Shown piece by piece: positions 26,801-37,500 of a stretch of 64,000 nucleotides of DNA. How positions within the stretch are numbered: position 1 is the stretch's first letter; every line of letters begins with the position of its first letter. The notes beneath the pieces were generated by a model, which was not told the origin of the DNA, did no database searches, and worked only from the letters and a program-made list of their open reading frames with translations. Origin of the DNA: Halisarca cf. caerulea (taxonomy: Eukaryota; Porifera; Demospongiae; Chondrillida; Halisarcidae); assembly GCA_963170055.1 (NCBI GenBank), contig CAUJGJ010000242.1, positions 7,023,359 to 7,087,358 on the forward strand, written 5' to 3'. Position numbers and translations under genes: made by a program.

Positions 26801-28102
26801 TCATCAGAAGTACAGTCATTGTAGGCTCTGTAGGGCCTTCCCTCTACAAAGGACTCCTCCCATACGTTCTCTGGGTACCATCCAAATATGATCCATGCGT
26901 ATTCGTGTATCCTTGATTTAGCTTTCCTGTACACCTGCATAATATTAGTATTGTTGCAGATCTTTTGAGTTCAAGTAGAGAAGTTAAAACACATTATATA
27001 CATACATTTACAGTCATACACTGTAGGCATAGATACATAGCACAAGTGTAGACAGTAAATAGCCTTATTATAGGTCCATGCACTTCAATCAATAAAAGCC
27101 CAATAAGATCTTGTTACAAAAATGCTGAGTTGAAAAGGACTAGGACAGAATAGAAGAAATATCCCCTGATTTCAATACAATAGGAAATGGACACTTTTAT
27201 ACCAGATGAGACATATTGTACACCACAAACCTGGCACATCACCTCCTTTCCATGTCCAGAGTAGCTGTTCAAGAACACAACACGGCCGCTCGATGCCTGC
27301 ATGGTAGATGGAAATATGATGATGGTTAGTACGTATACATTGTATTGCCTCCAGAGTGCATCTTTACATTCACACTGATTATAGAACTGTCATATTATCT
27401 ATTAACAAATTCATGTTGGATTCATACTACTTGTCTTGTAATAATTCAAGACAAACATATTACATTAGCATAATTAAAGAATAAACATATTCTTACATTT
27501 TCATTTGCATAATAATTATATATTTTTCATTAACTGTTGCTATAAAACTAAAAGTAACTCACAAGCAAACTATCAACAGCTTTCTCTGGGCTGTGATGCT
27601 GAGGATAGCTTCCACTGTAAATGACTGATAAATTGTTATATTTGGAAACTATGTCAAACAAGGCCTCACGAGTCTGCATAGAGGAAATATTCATCACAAG
27701 TACACGCTAGTCATTATCAATAGACAAATCTCATGAAACGATAAACAAACACAAAGTGCAAGCATTAGGAATCCATTACCATTAGACACACACATCTACA
27801 CACCAGGGTAAACAGCTCATGTTCTTCTGTGATAATGGCCAAATGTCTCCAATCAAATGCATTCATGACAGCCACTATCCCAGGAGCAATCTCATTCTCA
27901 GGAGGTACAAGTCTCACAAACGTCTTGAATGTTGTCCTATCTGACAGGCGAGGTGAGGCAGAATATGGGGATATCTGTAGATTGTATAATTGGAGTATCA
28001 ATGTGAGACATATCAACTGGACAAATTGTATAATATTATGTACATATATAGCTATGTAAGCAAATGCCATGCAGCACATGCATACATGTATGCGCGCACA
28101 TA

Positions 28103-28167
<65 letters not shown>

Positions 28168-29155
28168 GGGTTTTATCTGAGGCAAATTGTTGAGGGGAAT
28201 TACAGAAAAAAGGTTGCTTATGGCAGATCAAATCCTCATGCAATCTTTCACCAGTGTGCTATAAGGCCTTTTTGGGGAATACTGCCCTTCATCAGTAGCA
28301 CTGGGTGACATCCTCTGACAGCCCCATGCAGGACCTAACTGAATAGCTGAGGATAGGCTGCACTGAGGACCAATGAAAATTGCTTACTTATTTGATCTGC
28401 TGCCTGATCCCTGTAGGGGAATGGTTCTAAGTTCAAAAACCCAGAGGTCCATCACCACTTGGCCGTTAAAATACAAAGTAACTAAACACTTCAGCCATGT
28501 GTGTGTGGCATCTTAACAAGAACTTTTAATAGGTTGTTGAACTTAGAAATGGTCCACTACAGGGGATTATCTGGTTATGGCAATTCCAAATTTTGTTGGG
28601 GGGAGGGAACCTTCACATCTGTAATATATGTACAGTGCTTCTTTCAGAGTATATGATCAAAAGGGAGCAATAGCAAAGTGTACATTGATGCAATGTGGGG
28701 AGATGTACGTATATAAGTATGTGAAATGGTAGTGGTCTATATTAAGGGGGTTTGGGGGTATATTCCTCCAGGGAAATTTTTAGTTTTTAGGATCATAAGA
28801 TGGTATCTGAGGCCATTTTAAGGCACTTAAAGCTGTTTCTCAGTACATGCAGTACACAGATCAGTCTGTTGCAATTAGAGTGTACGCTGCAGCTAGGATA
28901 AAATTTCAAGGGGAGGGGAGGGGCAATACCCGCTGTGCCCCCTATAAGCAACCCTAGTTGGTACACATGCACACATGCCACAAGCATGCATGTATCTTCA
29001 AACCATACCCTTTATAAATGGACTCATGATCAATTCATGACAGTGTTCATTCACAAAAATGAAGGCTGCATAATTTTTTTTTTTTTTGGGGGGGGAACCT
29101 TTCTGCTTAAAGGGGAACCATACCTATGCAGGATTCCCCCCCCTCAGATAAAACC

Positions 29156-29251
<96 letters not shown>

Positions 29252-30753
29252 ATTTCCTTTTTCTCTAAGAAACTGTAGGAAAAGTTACTTACAAACCAAC
29301 AAATTATGGAATAAAGTTAGGAAAGGAATTTCATTGAAAGAACAAAAGAATAAATCTTCAATAGTTATGTAGAATCCCCCTGTTCCTGGAGCCATAGGAC
29401 TATAGACTGTCTTTAATATCAAAGTGTGCTCATTTCAGGGGTTGAAGCTGTACTATGAAGGACTAAGTGTAACCCCCTTTATAATCCAGACATGTTGAGA
29501 TCAAGATGTTTTGTCCAGATTCTAAGGAGATGTCCAAGAGTTGGACGAGAGGCATACTACTTTGTATATAGATTTACATAAAAAAAATCAACACACAGTA
29601 TTGAGGCCTGTGCCATGCATGCAGGTACATACACAAAATTAAAATAATAGTATTGTGAAAGATATTAGTATGCAAAAAGAACAAATGTACGTATTAATAG
29701 ATATACTGTATACGTAGAGAGAAATTATCGTAATTATCATTATTATTACATGCATACATACACACTCAGTCTGACTCACATGAAAGACATTCCAGAGTGA
29801 AGATAATGCAGCAAGTGGCTGTGTGACAACTGAGCAAATGTCACCGATGAGGAAAATGTTGCCATTGGTATTATTGCAGGATACAAAATGTTCCGTGAAC
29901 TTTTTAACAGCAATGTGAGGGTCGCACTGCACATGGGACAGATATAAATTAATTGTGGTTAGCTGTAAACTGACAGTACCAGTGTGCTACAATGTACTCA
30001 AATCATAGCCAAATTATAAATCCTTTACCAAAATTAATATTAACTTATTAAAATACTGTGTTGAGTTTAGAGATATAAGGCTTCAAAGGCCATGATATTC
30101 TATTCTCTACATATCATAGTCACAGTAGTTGTGCTAGGCTTTGAATGCAATCAGTCAAAAAATGTTGCATAATGTAGGCCGTAGTGCAGTTCCTCCAAAG
30201 TATGAATAACTGTTTAATGGCAATGTGAGGGTCGCACTGCACAATGGGACAAACATTAATTTAAATGGTTAACTGTAAACTGACTGTACTAGTGTGCAAA
30301 CTACAATGTGAAAATCTTTTGCCAAAATTATAAGTCATTGATATACACTGTGCTGTAGCAATGAGTTTAGACACATAATATAATAAGCTTAAGCCTTCAA
30401 AGGCCGTGATGTTCATTTATACATATCATAGTCATAGCAGTTGTGTTAGGTTTTGAAAACAAATCGGCCTGCAAGAAAAATATTGATGCAGGTCATACAG
30501 ATACGTATATACATACTTGAGCATCGGTAACACTGCCATAAGTAAGTCTCTGTCCTTGCAGTATACTGTCTTCCCTGTTGATCTTATCTAAGGCTAGATC
30601 AATTGCAGGTATAAAGTGTGACCAGTCTTGAGATTTTCCACCTTGAGAGATCAGGAGCATGAAGGATATATTTTGTGTGGTTTCCAGTGCAAAGCATTCT
30701 TTAAAGCCAGAAACCAACCAGACCAATGGGCCCAAAAGACTTAAAATGTACAT
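23836..30753 (-). CDS. GABA-B-like class C GPCR, copy A
   Basis: Fourteen exons: 30517-30753, 29780-29926, 27804-27974, 27563-27673, 27231-27296, 26713-26934, 26323-26607, 25960-26041, 25809-25886, 25577-25709, 25194-25446, 24670-24798, 24151-24465, 23836-24069. Phases are consistent, giving 820 aa. A signal peptide comes first, followed by a Venus-flytrap domain (about 30-465) with FIPAIDLALDKIN, GDICSVVTQ, WIIFGWYPENVW and HGYDAMWLAARAL. Seven membrane helices follow (about 470-745), ending in LNFLPK, the GABA-B-type junction. The cysteine-rich domain of mGluR and taste receptors is missing, as in GABA-B receptors. Ligand unknown. The last exon is least sure: a gtaagt at codon SFV could splice onward, making the final ~20 residues intronic. 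Tandem paralogue of copy B. Confidence 0.9.
28104..28166. repeat. (CA)n microsatellite
   Basis: CA array in intron 2 of receptor copy A. It directly abuts the left end of the inverted-repeat element at 28167. Confidence 0.97.
28167..29157. mobile_element. element with perfect 16-bp inverted ends
   Basis: The ends agggttttatctgagg (28167-28182) and its exact reverse complement (29142-29157) bound 991 bp with no coding capacity. Both sides are (CA)n arrays. It carries a copy of the dispersed repeat also seen at 1630-1785. It could be a non-autonomous DNA transposon inserted into a CA microsatellite, or an inversion/duplication product. It lies in intron 2 of receptor copy A. Confidence 0.7.
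28220..28400 (-). repeat. dispersed repeat, copy 2
   Basis: Inverted relative of 1630-1785, with the same ordered landmarks (ctttcaccagtgtgctataa, aagcactgggtgacatcctc-like, attttcattg on the other strand). It sits inside the 16-bp inverted-end element. Confidence 0.85.
29158..29248. repeat. (CA)n microsatellite
   Basis: CA array abutting the right end of the inverted-end element, in intron 2 of receptor copy A. Upstream, at about 29070-29096, is a T12-G8 homopolymer junction. Confidence 0.97.
29898..30480. repeat. tandem duplication spanning an exon edge
   Basis: Two direct copies, about 29898-30180 and 30205-30480, share the landmarks caatgtgagggtcgcactgc, gtaaactgac, ttcaaaggcc and acatatcatagtca in order. 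The first covers the 5' edge of exon 2 of receptor copy A plus intron. The second is an extra copy within intron 1 that keeps the acceptor and the CDPHIA codons but lacks the rest of the exon. Confidence 0.85.
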
Positions 30754-32135
30754 GGTCTTTACACTGAAAGCATAAAATACATATGCACTGTATGTCTACT
30801 TTCAACCGTACCACAGATATTTATACACTACCAAATATATCATAGGATGACATCTGAATTAATTATCAGAGGCTATAGCTAGCTATAGTGATGATGGATT
30901 TTACTTCCTGTACCTCTCAATATAATAATAATATACCGTATGTACAGCATCTACAGATGTATACTTATATATATTTATATATGCACATATTTCACACAAT
31001 GCAGTATAATATAGAGTGAGCTGGGTTATTTTATATTAGTAGGCTACATTCATGAAGCTATGTTCTTAATTGCATGCTCATGCAACACATAAATCTTTCT
31101 CAAATTTATGAGATATCTATCATATTCTGCATCCATGTACTGTACCTGTATCAATGCCTTATAAGTGCATGTATCATAAGTTTGTTTTCATGGAGCATTG
31201 GGTAAGGACAACCCATACATGTACTGTATTGAATGAATTGTTATGCAGTGCTGTATATTCATTTTCATACAATCTACAGTACATATTATATTAATGCAAA
31301 TATACATATGTATAATCAAATATAATATGCATACACCCACACTAGTACTATTGTTGTCACTAAACACTGAAAATATTAAATAACTTTAGTTACATTGTAC
31401 TATACGAGCAAAGTGATTTTGTAGAAACTAGTCTGCATGGTGGTTAATTGTCCTTACGTATGTTTTCATAAAGATCTTCAGACTTCATGGTACACCAGGC
31501 AAACATGAAAGTCCATGTATTCAGACTAGCAGTATCCATTTACCTACAGTGGAACCCTGTCAGCACAAAAGTGCCTAGCATGGAATTATGGTTAACAGGA
31601 AAGCAGCAAATGACCTCCTTTAATGCAATGGCATTCCTATTTGTTCTGATAACATGAACATATTTAATCAGTGTTGATGTATTGATTTAAAACTTTAAGT
31701 AGAATATAACATCTTCCATGCATTTTGTGCATGCAAGTATAGATATAAATATATGAGAATATGCTGAATCCATGTAGGCTCACTCTATAATATTTTTATA
31801 TTGATGCAGTCTTGTTGACACTACCTTTACTATTGACTATATATGAAGAGGAATTGATGGCTATGTGACTAGAGGAATGCTATATAGTTAGTCATATTAT
31901 ATGGTTTTCAATTTCTACACTTGCTGTGTATGGTCCATACTGTACAAAATGGGACATTATTCATCACGGTGAGGAGTAATCCTATAACACATTTTCATTT
32001 TCGACATGCATATATATACGTAGTTGCTTGTTAGTTGCATGCGAGGCAACATGAGACCAGCAGCCAACAAGGCTATAGGAGTTGACATAATACAGTACCA
32101 CATCTTGCAATTGAGCAAATGAAAATGGACCTGTA

Positions 32136-32175
<40 letters not shown>

Positions 32176-32575
32176 TATGGTTGTGTAGTTGTGTGGTTGC
32201 CCTTGTTGTATATCGTATATGGTTTTCTTGTGTGTTTTCATGTCATTTTATGTTATTTTGTACTACTTCTAATTATAATAATATATGTAATAAAATGGAC
32301 TTCACTGAAATAGCAAAACCACATGACTGCACACTGCATACTACTTTGTTGTATGGTTGTGGTTAACATCAAAGGGAAAAAGTGTGCATTTGCAGCGTAT
32401 ATTGCATGCTTTTTGTGACCTTTTGCCAAAAAGTGTGCAGCATCAAATAATCGCCCAGTGTTAATTCATTTGTCATACACAAGTATAGCGCAGCTACCCG
32501 AAAACACCTCCCAATGTGACACAAAACACCTCAGACTGTCTAATAGAAAAAACAAGTTAGGCGCCCACAACAAGT

Positions 32576-32764
32576 AAGTTATTGTATGACCAACTGTGCA
32601 TTTAGTCTCGTGAACCAGACCCCTCCTCGCCCTCCAATTTATAAAATGGAAGGCGGGGAGGGGTCTGGTTCCTGAGACTACTGTGCATTGGCTCTTCGTT
32701 GCATTCACAGCGCCTGAGGGTGAGTGCAATAAATACACCAATGCACAGTTGGTCATACAATAAC
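32576..32764. mobile_element. inverted-repeat element hosting a second insertion
   Basis: Outer arms: ttattgtatgaccaactgtg on the left and its complement cacagttggtcatacaataa on the right, ending near 32764. The interior includes gcctgagggtgagtgcaat. A relative lies at about 41305-41385 (cacctgagggcaagtgcaat, then acatgcaataactattgca). Non-coding. Confidence 0.75.
32603..32680. mobile_element. 78-bp foldback element with 9-bp target duplication
   Basis: A near-perfect palindrome: tagtctcgtgaaccagaccc at the left and ggtctggttcctgagacta at the right, with a short AT-rich loop. It is flanked by identical ctgtgcatt at 32594-32602 and 32681-32689, the footprint of a transposition. A related 81-bp copy lies at 57250-57330. 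It is too small to encode anything, so it must be moved by a factor supplied in trans. Confidence 0.88.
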
Positions 32765-33528
32765 TATTCATACTGCAATATCCCGATGGCCATTATAGGA
32801 GCTCCACTGCAAATGCACCATATACAAGGCTACATTTCACATACCCTTAATACTTACTCTATTTCTACAGTAGAACTTAATTGCTTAGTAAGTACCTCAA
32901 AGGGAATAAAGACAAAATCAGTACTTCTTATATCAAGGTACTTACTATCAGAACAGATTAATTAGTTTTATTTACTGTAAGTATACGTAGAAGGGGACAG
33001 AATGAGGATCAGTATGTACTGTACACTTGTCATCCAGGAGTACATACGTACTATAACTCAGGTACTTACTATAAGGAATTGTACTTTTGTGTGACTTCAA
33101 GTTAGTGCACCATTATAGAAATATTGAGATAGGTAGCCTGTAAGGGAGGTGATATGCCTATGCCTTATGTACAGTAGAACATAGACTCATGGAAATTTGG
33201 ACGTATATAGCTATACTGTACATTCATTCTATGCTATAATATAAATAATTATGTTATATATGCTTGGCTTGGTCACTCTTGGCTTTTGTGACCATGCATA
33301 TTATAGCTAGAGTGTTTGAGACCCAAAAAAATGACAGTATGGACATCCTTACATATGGGTTTTATAGTTCCACTAGCCCTAGCTTGCATCAAAGTTACCT
33401 GCCCATACACCCCATGCACCTGCATTAATTAATAGTGCAGATTTATGAATTGCACACGTATACGTATATAATATGAATGTAGTTATATGGATAGCTGACT
33501 TCATGCAAGATGGTAATGAACCTGCAAA

Positions 33529-33730
33529 TACAGTGCACGTGGGATCTGGTTTATCCAATGACATAAATTCCCCATAAATGTTTCAGATAACGTACCTGGG
33601 TGTTGGATAAACCAGGTGAAATAGTACACAACTTAATTAGTGATGGGGATTCTCAACAAAGGGTTGGATATAAAAGCTTAGAGGTTTACAGATAAACCAT
33701 GCAGTGTCGGATAAACCAGATGTGACTGTA
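33529..33730. mobile_element. MITE, TA-CAGT end type
   Basis: The left end tacagtgcacgtgggatctg runs into gtttatcca. The right end in reverse complement reads tacagtcacatctggtttat. About 200 bp with 'ggataaacca' repeated inside. Non-coding. Confidence 0.8.
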
Positions 33731-34598
33731 TATGCATAAAGTAGAAAGACACCAGATGGATCTTCATTATCAGCAGCAATGCACATGCATGCAATAATGT
33801 ATGTAAGTATAATATTGTACTTTGATTAATCATCCATAGGCACACAAACATGAGAATATATGCAAAATCAAAAGATCAAAATGGCAGTCCTTGTGAAAGT
33901 GACCCCCTTGGCTTGTTCTACGTAGAATGTCCGAGCAATGCTTACAAACGTCCACAGTTAGCTATGATACAAGTGATAAAGAAATACAAAAACTTGATGA
34001 GATGGAAGTCAATCACAGTTCACCAGTACTTCCCATAGGTGAGTTGACATGCTACAAGATGATAGGGACTTTAGTGACATACACAGAAAATTAAAGTTTA
34101 ACTCAACTACATAATTATACCTTGTACTTACACACTGTAACATTTACATGAATGAGTTATAACCTTCACGCTGGTCACAATGCCCATATATGTACATTGC
34201 TAATATATATAAAGTGGATATATCAAACCTAATTTGTAGTATACATCGAATAAGTGCCATTGCATAATGGCTATTTTTCAAGGGGTAAAATATTTGTGGT
34301 TATCATGGTTTAGAAGAGAACCACAAAATAATTTACTCATGAAAGTTAGATTACTGCAAGTTTAAATTCCTTCTGGCATGAACTTGATTTTTTTACACCA
34401 TAAATAATCCAAATTTTAGCATTCATGAAAATTTTACCCTTCAAAAAATATAGCCTCTATATGATATTGCAGAGCTTAAACCGGTTCACTTAAATGTAAC
34501 TACTACTTACGTAGGAAGAACTGTATAATACAAGAAGGCGATCAGTATAATCACTGAATCAAGTTAGACTATAGTGCAAATTACATTCGTGGGCAAGA

Positions 34599-37500
34599 TT
34601 AAGGTTGCTCTACGCTTACTGAAGAGTGGTTGTTCTGCATACAGTGTGGTACTTCCAGATTGAAACCTGTACTACTGTGCTCGCGCCTTCTGGACTCCTT
34701 CTTGGTCATTGACTGGGTCACAGTAGCTAGATCTAGATCAAGTTCTCCACTTGGATTCTTACAGAGACTGTACATCTGAAATGCATTCAAAGAATTGTTC
34801 ATGCACAATGCACCCTTCACCCTACTTGATCTAGTAAGATAACTGACCTTTGGAACAAAGTTCAAGCAAAGCAAGAGAATTGGTGCTACAAAACAGAGAG
34901 CTCCAAGTATTCCATACCTCACATTTGGCTGACTAGATAAGATTATCACCACAGGAATGACTAAGATTGATAGGACAATGATGTATGCAGAAAATGTAAT
35001 CATTCTTGAATCAACGAGTCCTTTAACTTTGATTTTGCGAACTTCAAAAGTGAAGATCATACTCAGCACAACTTCTGTTATCTTGTAAACAGCTAGAATG
35101 GGTAGCCATATACTGTTTGATGGAGATACACATTCATAGTAAAGAGTAGGGAGAGATCCATCCTGAAATTAAGGGTATATGTAATTAGAATTCGATCACA
35201 CACAATAGTTAACAAGACTAGCTATAGACCATACAGTACATGTACCAGTTACTTTAGTATGCACAATAATCAAAAATTTTGTCCTAAGTTAACGCTAAGA
35301 AACACACTACCTAAACCACACTAAATCATAATAGGAAGCAAAGGTACATACACACATGATACAATAAAGCAACACACTGTAGGAATTGTCTCCTTGATCA
35401 CCACTCTCAATCTTGACTGGTCAATAGCAGTAACCACAACTAGGAACAGAACATCTACAGCAACAAGAGCTCCAATCAGAAGAAACATATGCCAGTCTTG
35501 GACAGTCTGAAAAAGATATGTATTTTACTTTATACATGACCACACACACACACAGTAAAGAAGACACAGACATCACATGAATGTACATATACGTGAAAAT
35601 ATCATTGGAGATGATATTATAAAGATATAGCTATTAGATATGTAATGTAGTGAAATACAGCGGAACTACATTTGATGCAATACCATTTAATAAACAGTCT
35701 ATGAGAACACACAAATTCCCATACCTTTGTTTGTTTCTCCTTGGATATTTTGATATTCTTGAAAATGTAATACACTCGAAAAGCCTTAGCGAGCACAGCA
35801 CCATAAACCAATGTGAAGGCAACCACACCAATCCACAGGTTCAGCACACAGAAGACATTGTGAACTTCAGAGCTCGTGACACCTTCATCAATTCCCAAGA
35901 ATACCACCAATAGCAACAATAGCATGATCCCTGCAATACTGACTACTGATAATGGTGGACTGGTCAGCCTCACAATCCTACACGTGAAAGTGAAAACACA
36001 TACTACAACCAAATAATCATCATACGTATGATCAATGGCTTAAATTGCTCAACACACAAATACATGACCTCAAAAGCGAATGTCTTCCATATGCAAATAC
36101 TACATAGCTCACATTTTGTTCCTGAATGCTATGGTGAAAATCATGCATATTGCTGCAAAAATGAGTCCTAAAACTGCCAATGTACTGTAACACACAAAGA
36201 GAGCAAGATGCACTGTCTCTTTTGTGTGAGTCAAAGGCTTGAAATCTACACAGAAGAGAAGTGAAGATATACAACATAAAGATAGAAGATATACATATAG
36301 TCCCCCATTGTGTACATTAAAGTATGCTAGTCACGAATTTAACCCAAAGCTTCCGTATTTATGCTGTAATTTTTTGTTTGCTCCTGCTTGTTCACCTTAT
36401 CTATATATGTGTTCTATGTGTATACTTGTCTTTCTGTCAAATATATATGTATGACTCAATCATGCTAAGAATGATGTACTAAATGTTGAGGTCAAGGGCC
36501 GTTTTGGCTATGACCAGTCATGATTATTATCATAACAAGCAGAGTATATACAGATTAGAATAGGCACATACGTACGTGTAGTACATACTGAATGTACAGT
36601 ACATTGAGACACATGGAAAACTGTTTTGCACAAAGTAGTTCATACCTGGAAAAACAGTATCAAAGGATTTTATAGCTAATGTTTCATTGTAGGATCCAAT
36701 GAACTGTCTCACAAGAATACCTGTGAATGAAGTAATGAGACTGTTTAAAATAATTCAGTAAAATGTACTGCATGTTAGTAAATATACAGCATGCATCTGT
36801 ATATGACTACAAGTCTACACGACACCTTGGTTATTTGGTGAGGGAGCATATTGGTAGATGGACAGAACTGCTACACGATCACCATTCCCATGGAACTTCA
36901 CTGGGCCCTGTATCCAATATACAGTAAGGGGTAAGAAACAAAATCATGCTGTAAATGTATGAAGTACAAGCATACATATATTGCATACATATTCTGCACC
37001 TACAGTACATGGGTAGCATGCTACATGGACTGAACCTCCCACCTCAGAACTTTGCCCAAGACAAACAAGTGGTTTAGATAAAAGTAATTATGATTCACCA
37101 TAATAAAAAACAAATAAAAAACAGTTCAAAGATATAGCTTTGGTTAAGATAATTCTCATTCTTATACAAGCAATAATACCGTGATACCAAAGGAAAAGTA
37201 ATTGAGTGTTGCTATCAACTACTCAGTTCAAAATACATTACAAATTTTTGAAATCCTATTCCACACCAATTCATAAAATAATTAATATTGGACATACTGT
37301 AAACGCTGGTTGTTTAGCACGGGTGCTTATAAGCGTGGTAGTAAGGAAATAGGTGCTTAACAAAGAGCACCCCCTTAATAACCACACGTTAGCCATATCA
37401 TTCTCCAATATATACCTTTCAATAGCTTAACAAAAAGTGGGCGCCTAACATCCAGCAGCGTTTAATAACCACCGTTCACAGTATTTCCTTTCATAAAGCA

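Larger units (their letters stand above)
30754..34598. other. spacer between tandem receptor genes
   Basis: Upstream of receptor copy A and downstream of copy B. It contains a TA microsatellite (about 32141-32171), a nested pair of inverted-repeat elements (32576-32764), a MITE (33529-33730) and a one-ended repeat near 31552 (tacagtggaaccctgtcag). A short frame at 33850-34038 bounded by AG and GT was seen but not recognised. No convincing gene. Confidence 0.5.
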
